Shown in pieces: positions 24,523 to 34,244 of a DNA stretch of 64,000 nucleotides. The notes beneath the pieces were generated by a model. The model was not told the DNA's origin. It saw only the letters and a program-made list of their open reading frames with translations, and searched no databases. The stretch is taken from contig NZ_RHFH01000002.1 in NCBI RefSeq assembly GCF_004745075.1, positions 186,001 to 250,000 of the forward strand, written 5' to 3'. Every line of letters begins with the position of its first letter. Within the stretch, counting starts at the first letter, position 1. A program made the translations under genes and the position numbers. Source of the DNA: Brevibacterium sp. S111. GTDB taxonomy: Bacteria > Actinomycetota > Actinomycetes > Actinomycetales > Brevibacteriaceae.

Positions 24523-25992
24523 CTATTTTACCTCGCTCCATTCAGACACGCTCTTATAGCCGCTGCGTTCTGGCCGCCTGAGAAGGAGCATGACCATGAT
24601 TGCGCCCATTGCGCAGACAACCGCGAGACCCCACTGAGCAAAAGTCCAGCCGAAGCTTATTGCACCCGCGAGTACCGTATCGCCGCCGATGTCGGCACCC
24701 GTCGCGAGCCTGCCCGCAAGTTGCGGATCGCCGGTACTCAGCCCGATGAGCCCCACGATCGCAGACCCGAACAGGGCCATAATGAGAGTTGTCGAAGCTC
24801 CTCGAACTGTGTTAATCAAGCCGGCTGCTTGCCCGTGCTTCTCCGGCTCAGCGTGGTTCATGGCTTGCGCGTCCACGATGCCTGTGGCCGTCCCCAGGCC
24901 GAGACCGATGAGCACCAGAGGAAGGATCAGGTCTGATGCGGAGGAATCGAGAGACACCGCAAACCCGAGCCATGCATTACCGGCAGCGATGGCGAACAGG
25001 GCCGGTCCGATCATCAGTCTCGCCGGCACCTTGGTGCTCAGCTGCCCCACCAGCATCGGCAGCAGCACCATAGGGACGACTGGAGTCAACAACATCAGCC
25101 CCGACTGTGACGGAGAGTATGCGAAGACACTTTGCAGGTAGCTGGGCAAGTGGGCGAGCAGCCCGGCGTAGCCGAACGACACTGTCGCCAACGCGATCAA
25201 CCAGCCCAAAAAGTTCGGGTCGCGCAGAAGCGAGAAATCGATGATGGGAGAAGGGACTTTGCGAACATGAAAACGAAGTAATGCGAAGGACACAAGCGCA
25301 AGCATGCCGGCTCCAAGAGTGATCGGATTCGCCCAGCCGCGACTCGGAGCCCCCGCTATCGCGAGCATAAAGGAGCAGAGGCCGGCAACGACCAACGCGG
25401 CACCGATCCAATCAATCCGTACCGATTCGTCCCCGTGAGATTCGGGCAAGGCGAATGATCCGCCGAACACGACCAGCCCCGCCAGAGCGAACGCCATGAA
25501 TGCGCCCCGCCATCCGAGGGCTTCGACCAGTCCTCCCGATACGACGGGACCCGCCGCAAGTCCGATTGCGGCCGCTGTCCCGATCGCGGCGAACATTCGA
25601 CTTCTTGCAGGACCGTTGAATGCCGCTGCAGCAGTTGCCGCTCCACCAGCCATCACTGCCGCGGCCCCCATTCCACTCAGCACTCTCCCCACGAGGAGAA
25701 TAGAGATGGTCGGTGCAAAAGCGGCAATTGCCCCGCCGAGAACGTAGATGACAACGCCCAAGCGATAAGTTCGTCGCCGCCCGAGGTTGTCCCCCAGGGA
25801 ACCTGTGACCAGCATGAGCGATGAAGCTGCGAGAAAGTACCCGGTGACTACCCATGACGCCGCAGAACCTGCGGATTCCAGGTCATCACCGATGGCCGGC
25901 ACTGCAACACTGGCCCCGGACATCGCCAACGGCAGGAGCACTCCGCCGAGGAGAATAACAGGCACGGCCCAAGATGATGTTCGCGTGTTCAT
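24523..25992 (-). CDS. DHA2-family MFS exporter (module A)
   Basis: 489 residues, about 14 hydrophobic segments. Characteristic starts: VILLGGVLLPLAMSGASVAVPAIGDDL, GSLGDNLGRRRTYRLG and the antiporter motif C-like AAIGLAAGPVVSGGLVEALGWRGAF. It overlaps the reductase stop by 4 bases (ATGA), so the two are co-translated from the operator at 26616. A drug or toxic-metabolite exporter; the module B exporter at 47233 is the positional counterpart but belongs to a different branch. Confidence 0.9.
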   Translation of the reverse strand: MNTRTSSWAVPVILLGGVLLPLAMSGASVAVPAIGDDLESAGSAASWVVTGYFLAASSLMLVTGSLGDNLGRRRTYRLGVVIYVLGGAIAAFAPTISILLVGRVLSGMGAAAVMAGGAATAAAAFNGPARSRMFAAIGTAAAIGLAAGPVVSGGLVEALGWRGAFMAFALAGLVVFGGSFALPESHGDESVRIDWIGAALVVAGLCSFMLAIAGAPSRGWANPITLGAGMLALVSFALLRFHVRKVPSPIIDFSLLRDPNFLGWLIALATVSFGYAGLLAHLPSYLQSVFAYSPSQSGLMLLTPVVPMVLLPMLVGQLSTKVPARLMIGPALFAIAAGNAWLGFAVSLDSSASDLILPLVLIGLGLGTATGIVDAQAMNHAEPEKHGQAAGLINTVRGASTTLIMALFGSAIVGLIGLSTGDPQLAGRLATGADIGGDTVLAGAISFGWTFAQWGLAVVCAMGAIMVMLLLRRPERSGYKSVSEWSEVK

Positions 25993-26597
25993 GCCGCTAG
26001 CAGTTTCTGCCGCACGGTGATCATCGCTTCAGCCCAGGTCACCACCGCATGCAACGTGGCAGTCAGGTCGGCCAGCTGTCGTTGCGCCGGGGCGAATGCT
26101 CCTGTCGTCGCAGGGTCGGACTCGTCCCAGCCTGTGTAGTCGAAGTCCGTAGACGTCGACAGCACGACCTGTTCGCCAACATCGGCAAGTCCCAGCTCGG
26201 CGGCGATCATACGCATTTGTTCAACTGCGCGCACGCCACCTTGCATTCCGTAGCTGACGAATCCGGCCGATTTGTTGATCCATTCGTTGTACAGATAATC
26301 GATGGCATTCTTCAACGGACCCGGTACCCCGTGGTTGTACTCGGAAAGAACGAAGACGTACCCATCGTATGAATCGATGGTCTCAGCCCACTGCCGCGAA
26401 TAGGAATGTTCGTACACACCCCACGCTGCGGGTGCAGGCTCGTCTAGGACCGGGAGGGCGAAGTCGACCAGATCGACGATGTCGAAGTGCACTCCGTCCG
26501 GCGCTTTCTCTCGTCCGTGCTCGTATACCCAGTCGGCCACCATTCGGCCACGACGGTGTACGCGGGTGCTGCCGACGATGATTGCGATGCGAGTCAT
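25989..26597 (-). CDS. NADPH-dependent FMN reductase-like flavoprotein (module A)
   Basis: 202 residues of the flavodoxin-fold FMN_red family. The phosphate loop is IAIIVGSTRVHRRG; the isoalloxazine-side loop is VFVLSEYNHGVPGPLKNAIDYLYNEW; GFVSYGMQGGVRAVEQMR follows. Such enzymes reduce flavin, quinone, azo or chromate compounds with NAD(P)H. The ATG at 26597 lies 18 bases after a perfect palindrome. It leads the operon reductase-MFS, with TetR following. A close paralogue (38351-38956) has the same operator. Confidence 0.9.
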   Translation of the reverse strand: MTRIAIIVGSTRVHRRGRMVADWVYEHGREKAPDGVHFDIVDLVDFALPVLDEPAPAAWGVYEHSYSRQWAETIDSYDGYVFVLSEYNHGVPGPLKNAIDYLYNEWINKSAGFVSYGMQGGVRAVEQMRMIAAELGLADVGEQVVLSTSTDFDYTGWDESDPATTGAFAPAQRQLADLTATLHAVVTWAEAMITVRQKLLAA

Positions 26598-26615
26598 GAT
26601 TGTCAAACCTTCAGT

Positions 26616-26640
26616 TGTAAAGTACTTCTTGTACTTTACA
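26616..26640. promoter_or_regulatory. Operator palindrome of the reductase-MFS operon
   Basis: TGTAAAGTAC (26616-26625), spacer TTCTT, GTACTTTACA (26631-26640): perfect 10-base arms directly upstream of the FMN reductase. The same arms occur at 38974-38998 before the paralogous reductase. This is strong evidence for one shared regulator. Confidence 0.8.
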
Positions 26641-26680
26641 TACGATAGCGACTGACTCCTTCCGGCACAAGACCCCTCGG

Positions 26681-27770
26681 CTACATTCGCGAAAACAGTG
26701 AGCATCTACGCGAAAGTTTGATTTCACCTTCAATCGCGCTTCTCCGCCTCGAGCAGCGATCGTCACGTCGAACGGTCACTGAATACTCGTCGATCCCGCG
26801 CTCATCCCTGCCCGGGTCGCGTCGAAGGCACAGCTTGAGCGCCACGGTTCGCGAGGCCAGGTTCACTGGTCGCGTCCGAGCTACAACCGACCCGTCCCCT
26901 GAGTGAGTGCCGGCACATATCAGCGCCGCCATGACCGCTTCGGTCACATACTCCAACCCCCACACGTCCGGATGGAACCGAGCTATCAGGCTGCGTGCCG
27001 GCCAGCCATTGATATGCATTCTATTCATCCCGCAGTAGCCCATGATCCGCCCCGTCCGCGTCTCCCGCACGCACCAGTACCCGTAATCGTGAGCCACCCA
27101 GCGGTGAAGCCACATCTGGATGAGCTTGTTCGCCTCCTGAAGGCCACTGACGAAGTCCGTAGGGTTGTACGTGACAGCGCGGTGGTCTCCGACGACGGCG
27201 AATACTTCCGCGGCATCTCTACACTCAGGTACCTCGAGAACCAGGCGTGATGTGTGGAGACAGCGGGGACCCGCTCACAAGGGACGAATCGCTTGTAAGC
27301 TCTCCTGCTCCGTGGCCATCTTGATCCGCAGCAGAGTCTGGACCATCCGGTTCCTCATGCTGCGCGTGAACGCGGCGGTTCCGTCCTTGTACTTTTCGGT
27401 CATTACATATGCCCGGTCCGAGATTCCTTCTGGAGAATCGCGGCGGTGGACCACCCGGGCCTTCTCCCCGTCCACCGACTTCAGAGTGAATGACTACACC
27501 AGCCAGTTTTCGTCGACCTGAAATGTCATTTCGCAGCAGGGCACGAACCGCACGATCTTCGCAGATGTTGACTATGTCATTCCGTAGTCGTGGTTGCTGT
27601 CGACGAGGCGGACGCCAAGTGATGCGGCCTCCGCATCGTCGCAAAATTCCGTCGAAACGATCTGTGCGCTCCAGTCCGCAACTCGACGAGGCTCGCCGAC
27701 CAGGTCCCAGAACTTTGCAAGTAGGGCATCGACGGTTGCTTCGGTTCCAATTCCTCGAGCACTGACCCAC
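26681..27770 (-). pseudogene. SRPBCC-GNAT fusion gene with three in-frame stops (module A)
   Basis: One reading frame aligns along most of its length with the intact fusion at 46221-47240: SRPBCC part (LLAKFWDLVGEPRRVADWSA, FQVDENWLV, RRDSPEGISDRAYVMTEKY) then GNAT part (RLVLEVPECRDAAEVF, YNPTDFVSGLQEAN, HDYGYWCVRETRTGRIMGYCGM, HPDVWGLEYVTEAV). It contains TAG after DYGMT, TAG after ENWLV and TGA after QAIRPL. The first two replace Trp residues of the intact copy, and no frameshift is needed. The GNAT half remains open from the TGA to 26681 and might yield a separate protein. Confidence 0.8.
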
Positions 27771-27908
27771 GATCTCTATTCCGCTCGACGCCGCCGTGTC
27801 AACTGCTGCCCAGTCGGCCCTTCAACGCGGATTCACTGCCCATGCACGGCGGTGACAGTACCGGAGGACGGCAACATCGACGACGACGCTGTCGAACTCT
27901 CTTTTTGT

Positions 27909-27932
27909 AAAGTATAGTTTTTACTATACTTT
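27909..27932. promoter_or_regulatory. Palindrome upstream of the module A hydrolase
   Basis: AAAGTATAGT (27909-27918), TTTT, ACTATACTTT (27923-27932): perfect 10-base arms about 95 bases before the hydrolase start. Its left side TTGTAAAGTA shares TGTAAAGTA with the reductase operators, so it is probably a variant site for the same repressor. 27771-27908 shows no gene beyond decayed fusion-gene start. Confidence 0.6.
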
Positions 27933-28027
27933 TGTTTTGCCATCGACTCGCGGTGTGGGCAATTCGATGAAGGTACCGGTAAGCGATTTCGGGTCAACGA
28001 CGACGCCGATTCAGATGAGGATTACAT

Positions 28028-28826
28028 ATGACAATCACGAACCATGACTTCGAATCAGCACTCATCGAGCGCGAAAACATACAACTGCACGCCCTATGGC
28101 GACAGGGGTCCGGGCCTCCGGAAATGGTCGCGCCTGGGGCCATGGCCGACTCGCACGATTTCGCTGCGGTAGCGCAGGCGATGAACTACGCAGGCCCCGG
28201 CGTGGATCATCGTCCGTCGAGGCCGTGGCCACAGCGACGCGCAGGGTGCCGACTACAGCCTGCACACCGAGATCGGTGATCTGCGAGCTTGGATCGATCA
28301 TCTTGAACAGCCGGTGCACCTCGTGGGGTGGAGCCACGGGGAGGGACGACCTCACTCGAAAATGCCGCCCAGGACGCGCGTTGGATCAGTGGTTACCTAC
28401 GACCCTGTGCTTCCTCCGTTCGCTAAGGGTGCCGTGTCGATGCTGGAAGAAGCCGATCTCAATGAACGGGTTGTCGTCATCAACCGCGACATCAGCGGGC
28501 TAGAACCCGAGATTGTGGAAGCAATGAAGGATCAGTCCGAGTGGTCACACCTGCGAAAACTGGCCATTCCCCTCGCTGCGGAACTCGCCGCGCTCAACAA
28601 TTTCACGCCCAGTAAGAAATGGGAGAGCGTGGCTGCGGCGCTGATCGTCGGCGAACGTTCACATGCGGTCGAACCTTATGGTCCTGTCTTCGACCGTGTA
28701 TCGGAGCGCATCCCACAGGCATCGGTCACGGTTTTACCCGGGCAGGGACACCTGGCTCACGTCGAAGACCCCACTCTTCTGGGCACCGCCATCGGAACTA
28801 TCCTGACGAAAGGAGTGTCGACATGA
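28028..28826 (+). pseudogene. Alpha/beta hydrolase, frameshifted (module A)
   Basis: Aligns with the intact hydrolase at 49472-50242. The first part (IQLHALWRQGSGPPEMVAPGAMADSHDF), the middle (VRRGRGHSDAQGADYSLHTEIGDLRAWID, LVGWSHGEG) and the last part (VVTYDPVLPPFAKGAV to GQGHLAHVEDP) lie in different frames, so at least two indels have broken it. The nucleophile elbow GWSLGG of the intact copy reads GWSHGE here. The last segment (28314-28826) is still a long open frame and its stop overlaps the next gene by ATGA. Confidence 0.8.
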
Positions 28827-29737
28827 CGAGCGTCAACAACAGCCCCCAGTCTTCTGTGACCGCACTACGGGACTGGATGTTCAGAGTCCGAATCGTACTC
28901 GCCTACGCCGTGGTCGCCATTATGTTGATCACAGCCGCGGCAGCATTTCTCCCGACCCCGCAACCATTGCTGTCCGTACTGACCGATGCGTCGTATGCCG
29001 CACTGACGCTAGCAGCGATCTTTCTGGCTGTTTGCGCCTTCGGCCGGCCCCGCCATCCAACCCAGCTACGCATTCTGCACCCACCTGTCAGAGGCCGATG
29101 GCTGGCGGCGAACAGCCCCGCAACGAAGGTTCCCAGCCATGGACTGCGCATGTTCGGACAGTCTCACGCCATCGACCTCGTCGCGTGGCCCGAGGAGAGC
29201 CAGGTCGCCGTAGACTACCCCACGACGACCGGCATGCTCCCAGCCCATCAGTTCCCGGGTCATGGGCTACCCGTACTCGCCATGGTCGATGGGGTAGTCG
29301 CCAATGCGACCGATTGGCAGAGAGACCACCGGAGCCGGACAAGTCCGCTCTCCCATATCTACCTCGCCATCGAGCAGAGCGTGAGAACAATCGGTGGCCC
29401 CCACTGGATCTTCGGCAACCACGTCACGATCCGTGCAGACGACGGGACGTTCGCCGTCGTAGCCCACGTACGCAGAGGGTCTCTTCGAATACAGGTGGGC
29501 GATCGAGTCAAGGCTGGAGATCACATCGCCGACTGCGGCAACTCGGGGAACAGCACAGAACCTCATGTTCATGCCCAACTCATGGACCGTCAATCCCTCT
29601 GGTTGGCCCACGGACTTCCCATGGGATTCCAGCACGCCGAATTCTTACCTACAGATGGGGAGACCGACCTGATTGAAACGCACACACATGACCTACCAGC
29701 CAACGGCCAGCTCATGATCACAACCGATCCGTCGTGA
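28823..29737 (+). CDS. M23-type metallopeptidase with two membrane segments
   Basis: 304 residues. Two hydrophobic helices near the start (about 22-44 and 50-72) anchor it. The peptidase part shows the zinc-type motif SHAIDL (His115, Asp118), GNHVTIR, VAHV and the second PHVHAQ (His248, His250), matching LytM/M23 endopeptidases that cut peptidoglycan cross-bridges. Normal M23 has HxxxD; here the spacing HxxD is shorter, so activity is not certain. The ATG overlaps the hydrolase stop, which suggests it once belonged to the module A hydrolase operon. 29738-29916 holds nothing recognisable. Confidence 0.8.
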   Translation: MTSVNNSPQSSVTALRDWMFRVRIVLAYAVVAIMLITAAAAFLPTPQPLLSVLTDASYAALTLAAIFLAVCAFGRPRHPTQLRILHPPVRGRWLAANSPATKVPSHGLRMFGQSHAIDLVAWPEESQVAVDYPTTTGMLPAHQFPGHGLPVLAMVDGVVANATDWQRDHRSRTSPLSHIYLAIEQSVRTIGGPHWIFGNHVTIRADDGTFAVVAHVRRGSLRIQVGDRVKAGDHIADCGNSGNSTEPHVHAQLMDRQSLWLAHGLPMGFQHAEFLPTDGETDLIETHTHDLPANGQLMITTDPS

Positions 29738-29916
29738 CTCGCAATGAAAACGAGTGAGTACCGGATTCTTGCACTTTGCCATCGTCTGGGGCTTCTCATT
29801 GACGGCCGGGCTCAACGAGACGAACCTGCTGCGTTGTCTACTGTCATGCCTCTGCAGACCGCAGCCGCCGCTTGATGCATTGCGGGCTACTCAAGGCACA
29901 CGCCATCGATGAAGAT

Positions 29917-31050
29917 TCAGGCGTTGACCGTGTCACCATACGAAGGCTCCAACTCGGAGACCAGATTGCTGCCGGCCACCTCGTGCCGAATCGCCTCCCC
30001 CAGCATACGGGCTGCCTTCGAGTATCCCGGCAATTTCAGCGCCTCAACCACAGCGTGGGTGATCTGCCCGGCGGGTGCATCTCGTGGAAGCGTGATCCCT
30101 GCTCCACGTAAGGACACAAGAACCGCGTTGTCTGCCTGGTCACGCCCCTGCGGGAGGATCACCATCGGCAGCCCAGCAGTCAGGGATTTCATGACAGTGC
30201 CGTGCCCGCCGTGGGTGATGACCAAACCGGTGTGCGTCATCAAGTCGTGGTGCGGGGCGGCCCGAACGATCTCCACACGGGCGCCACCGCTCAGATCGCA
30301 GAGGTCGATGCTGAGCCCGGTCGTCACGACGGCGCAAACGGGCAGAATGGACAACGTTTCGATGACGTTCTGCAGAACCCCCAACTGCCCCTGCTCTGCC
30401 GACGACATCGCGACCAGGATCAGAGGACCCTCGCCCCGAGGTTCGACAGAGTGGTGCGAATGTGCCCAGCCCGGGTCATCAAGCATCGGATCCACGTACC
30501 GCACAGTAGAATCACAGTTGTTCGCAATGTCGAATGCATGGGAACTCAGAACCAGCTCACGCCGAGCTCCGTGGACCTGCTGCCACGCATTGCGCAATTG
30601 CGGCAGGTCAAGATCCCGGCGCAGGGCATTCAACCGAGGCATCACATAGTGCGCAAGCATCCGAGTGCCGATCTCGCCCAGTAGGCGGTCCCTTCCCCGT
30701 CCGACGAAGGTCTGCGAAGGCGACAACACCATTCCCATCGGTGGCTGGCTTGGCGTGGGCATGGAATAGATATTTGGAATAAGGACACCAAAAGACACCC
30801 CGACGGACTGGGCCGCAACCATCGCACCGAAAACGGTGAAGGAATACACGACACGGTCAAGGCGCGCAGACCGCAAGTGCGGCAGTAGATCCTCGGCCCA
30901 TCGGCGCGCCGGCCCAGCGATCATATGGTCCGCCATTCCTCCTGCAAGGCTGAACGGACATCCCAGCTCCCAGTCGCGGTACGAACTGTGGGAGGGCTGG
31001 CCATGGTGATCCGCCCCTGCTCGCGCGGGCGTCAGAAGCTCGGGGGCCAA
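29917..31050 (-). CDS. UGT/MGT-like glycosyltransferase, N-terminally short
   Basis: 377 residues at most. The C-terminal half has the GT-B acceptor/donor pattern of macrolide-type glycosyltransferases: VVTTGLSIDL, APHHDLMTHTGLVITHGGHGTVMKSLTAGLPMVILPQGRDQADNAV, VSLRGAGITLP. The normal first strand with the G-H-x-x-P turn (about 30-40 residues) is absent and there is no room for it before the divergent LysR gene at 31095. The only far start is a TTG. The gene probably lost its 5' end. If made, it would transfer sugar from an NDP-sugar to a small hydrophobic acceptor. Confidence 0.7.
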   Translation of the reverse strand: MAPELLTPARAGADHHGQPSHSSYRDWELGCPFSLAGGMADHMIAGPARRWAEDLLPHLRSARLDRVVYSFTVFGAMVAAQSVGVSFGVLIPNIYSMPTPSQPPMGMVLSPSQTFVGRGRDRLLGEIGTRMLAHYVMPRLNALRRDLDLPQLRNAWQQVHGARRELVLSSHAFDIANNCDSTVRYVDPMLDDPGWAHSHHSVEPRGEGPLILVAMSSAEQGQLGVLQNVIETLSILPVCAVVTTGLSIDLCDLSGGARVEIVRAAPHHDLMTHTGLVITHGGHGTVMKSLTAGLPMVILPQGRDQADNAVLVSLRGAGITLPRDAPAGQITHAVVEALKLPGYSKAARMLGEAIRHEVAGSNLVSELEPSYGDTVNA

Positions 31051-31094
31051 GTTGCATCACAAAGTCACCTTCTTTTCACGAAAGGTACGTTCAC

Positions 31095-31964
31095 ATGGAC
31101 ATGTCCAAGCTCGAAGCATTCATCCTCGTCGCTGAGGAGGAATCGTTCAGCGCCGCCGCCGATAGAATCGGTACGGCCCAATCGACTATCAGTTCGCGCA
31201 TCAAGGAACTCGAGACAGCGCTGGGCCATCGTCTTCTCCTGCGCAGCACGCGGAGGGTGAGCCTGTCTCCGGTGGGAGCTGCCGTCCTACCTGCAGCTCG
31301 GACCGCTCTGTCGTCATTAGACGCGATACGCCAGGTCGTCGACGACTTGGCAGGAGTCCGCCATGGACGGATACGGCTCGGCATCATCGCCGAGGCCACA
31401 GTTCCTGGGCTGAGCAGAATCCTGGCAGACTTCGCCAGTGACTTCCCCGGCATTGATCTCGTCATCACTTCGCAGTCAAGCGATGCCCTCGAACGCGCCA
31501 TCGCTGACGGCTCTTTGGACATTGCCCTGGTGGTCCGGTTCGGCACCACATCCCTGCGATGGGAACGGCTGCTCCATGATCCACTTATCGTGGTCGGTGA
31601 CTCGCCACCGCAGAATGGGGAGTCCGCGATCTCCTTTTCAAAGCTGCATGAAGCCCGCCTGATCGTCCTCGATGGCGGGGTCGGTGTTCGACAAGCACTG
31701 GAGACGGAGGCTCGGCGGGCTGGAATCTCACTGAACATCGTCGCCCAGGTCGCGACCCCTGCCATCGCCGAGGAGCTGTACGCTCGAAGCATTGGTTGGC
31801 TTGTACTACCTGACTCGTTCGCACAAGGTCGGGGCGTACCACTCGTGGGTGAGCACGGCATTGAACCCCAGGTCGACGTCGGTCTCGTCACCGGTCCCGA
31901 CCTCCACGCCCCGGCTACAGAAATCCTCGTCACCCGTCTCATCGAGGGGATTGGAAACCATTGA
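31095..31964 (+). CDS. LysR-family transcriptional regulator
   Basis: 289 residues. N-terminal winged HTH: MSKLEAFILVAEEESFSAAADRIGTAQSTISSRIKELETALGHRLLLRSTRRVSLSPVGAAVL; C-terminal periplasmic-binding-like sensor with GRIRLGIIAE and IADGSLDIALVV. GAAAGG precedes the ATG. It is divergent from the truncated glycosyltransferase, separated by 44 bases, so LysR-type control of that gene would be expected. Confidence 0.9.
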   Translation: MDMSKLEAFILVAEEESFSAAADRIGTAQSTISSRIKELETALGHRLLLRSTRRVSLSPVGAAVLPAARTALSSLDAIRQVVDDLAGVRHGRIRLGIIAEATVPGLSRILADFASDFPGIDLVITSQSSDALERAIADGSLDIALVVRFGTTSLRWERLLHDPLIVVGDSPPQNGESAISFSKLHEARLIVLDGGVGVRQALETEARRAGISLNIVAQVATPAIAEELYARSIGWLVLPDSFAQGRGVPLVGEHGIEPQVDVGLVTGPDLHAPATEILVTRLIEGIGNH

Positions 31965-31983
31965 GCCGAGTCGGGACTCCTGC

Positions 31984-32700
31984 TCATCTCGGGGTCACCC
32001 GGCTCCTGATCCGAGCAGCCGGAGTGCCCGCCCAGACACTCGCACCCGGCACCGCTGCGATAGACGAAAGGGGGCCGGACAGTACACGCCAGAACGGAAC
32101 GGGCATACGAGTCCGCCGCAACACAGAAGGGCTCCAATCGACTCCATCGCATATCCAGGCGAGGAACCGTAGCGCTTCGAGGGGTGTATAACCTGCAGCC
32201 CATGCACGCTGTTCGAACTCCTTCCATTCTTGATGGTTGAGCACACGGGTCACAATGTCCATCCCGTCGGCTTCCTCGTGCTCGAGGTGCGTCCGCAACG
32301 GACCTTCCAGCACATCGAGGGCGGCAAGAACCTGCTGTGGCCCATTGCGTGCGGCGACAAGACCGCGGGCAGCAACCTCAAGTTCCGCAAGCGGTTCATC
32401 GATTGCCAGGTGCTCATTTTCCATAGCATTGAGCAGTTCAGAGCTTTCCGGTGAGCGCTCGAGCAGCAGGGGCCACAGATAGTGGTCTTCTCCCTCATGG
32501 TGCCGGCGCAACTCACCCATATCCCACAACAGCATCCGACCGAGCCTGCGTGCACGCCGCGGACTCAACCAATGCGGGTTCTCTAGCAGGAATCGGGCTC
32601 GTTCGAGATCTCGGCGCAGTGCCGCATGGAAGAGAGTCATCGTCAAAGTGTCTGCGGGTCTGGTTGCATCCGGCGACCGCTTCACGGGCATTTCACTCAT
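31984..32700 (-). CDS. Hemerythrin-like HHE-domain protein
   Basis: 238 residues. The four-helix HHE pattern is visible: LFHAALRRDLERARF, GELRRHHEGEDHYLWPLLLERSPE, NEHLAIDEPLAELE, LRTHLEHEEADGMDIV. These His/Glu/Asp positions would hold a di-iron centre. The C-terminal 80 residues (FLAWICDGVD onwards) are extra and unassigned. Such proteins bind O2 or NO or act in iron/redox stress. It is convergent with LysR, 19 bases apart. Confidence 0.85.
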   Translation of the reverse strand: MSEMPVKRSPDATRPADTLTMTLFHAALRRDLERARFLLENPHWLSPRRARRLGRMLLWDMGELRRHHEGEDHYLWPLLLERSPESSELLNAMENEHLAIDEPLAELEVAARGLVAARNGPQQVLAALDVLEGPLRTHLEHEEADGMDIVTRVLNHQEWKEFEQRAWAAGYTPLEALRFLAWICDGVDWSPSVLRRTRMPVPFWRVLSGPLSSIAAVPGASVWAGTPAARIRSRVTPR

Positions 32701-33320
32701 AGCTGGCTCCTTGCATGGTCAAATAGACTGCAGTCGTCACGTTGTCAGCTGGGCCACGGGCCGCTGGCCTCCGGTTTCGCTGCGATTCATCGGCCGATAC
32801 CCACACTTGCGCTCTTATAGCGCGAACTTCATATGTGCTCATACTCTGACCTTTCTTGGCGTATTGAAATTCAATTCTGTCGCCCGTAAACCATGCCGTC
32901 CAACCGATTTCTTCGGGTATATTGATCGTCTATATCGATAAGTCGGAGAACAGAACTCCTCTTATGCATGTGCCATAAAGACAAAATCCGCTAAAAACCA
33001 GGACGTGCCCGTGAAGAAACCCCAGCGGCCCAGCGTCTTCGCCCCAGTCAATCTGGGTCTTTATCGGAGATTGCATCTTTCAGGGGTTCATCAATAGTTG
33101 CAGACGCGATTCTACGAGTACTCGTCTCGGGAACTTGAGGGCCGCAAATGATGGGTGGGCTTCGTATTCGTTCTCGGGTTTACGACACAAAATGTCGATA
33201 GCCGCAACTTTACGAACTAGACTGAAATCATTTCCTGTCAGTCCAGTACCGTAAAGAACGTGGCCAGTCGAATCTGGCAAGGCCAGTAACAAAAGACCGC
33301 ACAGCAGAGGAGCGACAAGG
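32701..33320. other. Gene-free stretch of 620 bases
   Basis: No supported gene. A perfect 12-base palindrome ACGAGTACTCGT lies at 33114-33125, and TAGACT near 33218 could be a -10 for the DUF1707 gene. Base composition is A/T-richer than the chromosome. Confidence 0.4.
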
Positions 33321-33971
33321 ATGTCGGCCGAAAATGACCAGTCTGATGACCCATCCCGTACCGTTCTAATCGGGGACAATGAACGCGATCACGCAATAGA
33401 GACCCTCCGGGCTGCTGCTGGTGACGGCCGTATCACGATCGTCGAACTCGAAGAACGCATGGAACTGGTCGAAGCCGCTCGATTCCCTATCGATCTCGAT
33501 CGCCCGCTAGCGGGGCTTGGCACCGAGTTGCCCTCGACCCAAATACTGACTGGCGCCACAGGAACCCAGAGATCGGCGGGTTCTGGCTACGGCTGGTCTC
33601 CTGACAACTGAGAGGTCCTCCGCGCACCGTGGAACGGCCTTATCCGACGAGGGAGATGGCTGGTGTCACCGTACCTGCATTGCAAGCCGGCTGGCAGACT
33701 GCTTGAACTCAACTTCCTCGATATCATCACTGGCCTAACAAGCATCGACATCCGCGTCTCCGCACGCACTGGCACACTGAAGATCGTTGTACCTGACAGC
33801 TGGGGTGTCGACATTTCCGAGCTCGATCGCAGCCGGATCGCAGTCATCACCTTCAAAGCCAACGCTGCCCCGATAGACAAGCATCCCGTCGTCCGCGTCA
33901 GAGGGAACATCGGATCTGGAGTACTCCAAGCCCTCGGTCCCAATCGCCGGGAACGACGACTAACGCCGTGA
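33321..33971 (+). pseudogene. DUF1707 / LiaF-like protein split by an in-frame TGA
   Basis: The first part (MSAENDQSDDPSRTVLIGDNERDHAIETL...GRITIVELEERMELV) is a DUF1707 domain of 96 residues, ended by TGA at 33609-33611. The same frame continues without shift: EVLRAPWNGLIRRGRWLVSPYLHC, then LLELNFLDIITGLTSIDIRVSARTGTLKIVVPDSWGVDI, the C-terminal domain normally fused to DUF1707 in actinobacterial envelope proteins (DUF2154/LiaF-like). So one ancestral gene is interrupted by a single stop. A GTG at 33663, with GGGAG a few bases upstream, could restart the second part (to 33971). Function is thought to relate to cell-envelope sensing. Confidence 0.75.
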
Positions 33972-34244
33972 CCTGACCCGAACCACCACACTGCACCTGG
34001 CCCTCGAATGCAACGAGCGCCCCGGGTGATCATCGTCCGAGAGCGACAACTTCAACCTGGCCAATCGGCTTCGGTCGAGGTCAAGGATTATTGTCAAAAC
34101 CCGGGTTTCGTACGGGCTCCTTACCTCGGTTTCTTAAGCAGACGTAACCTCATCCACGGACTGGTTGATCCACTCCGAACGGACCTCGGACGGCGGGCGG
34201 CGGCTCAGCGCTGAATACAATCGTGGCTGGTTGTATCAAGCCAC

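Noticed and set aside
26681..27770. Amber codons at Trp positions as possible recoding
   Set aside because: A third stop (TGA) is also present, there is no sign of a dedicated recoding element, and the intact paralogue has ordinary Trp codons. Decay is simpler.
34008..34214. Small ORF after the DUF1707 region
   Set aside because: No recognisable motif, no good start signal; probably chance in a decayed stretch beside the IS3 remnant.
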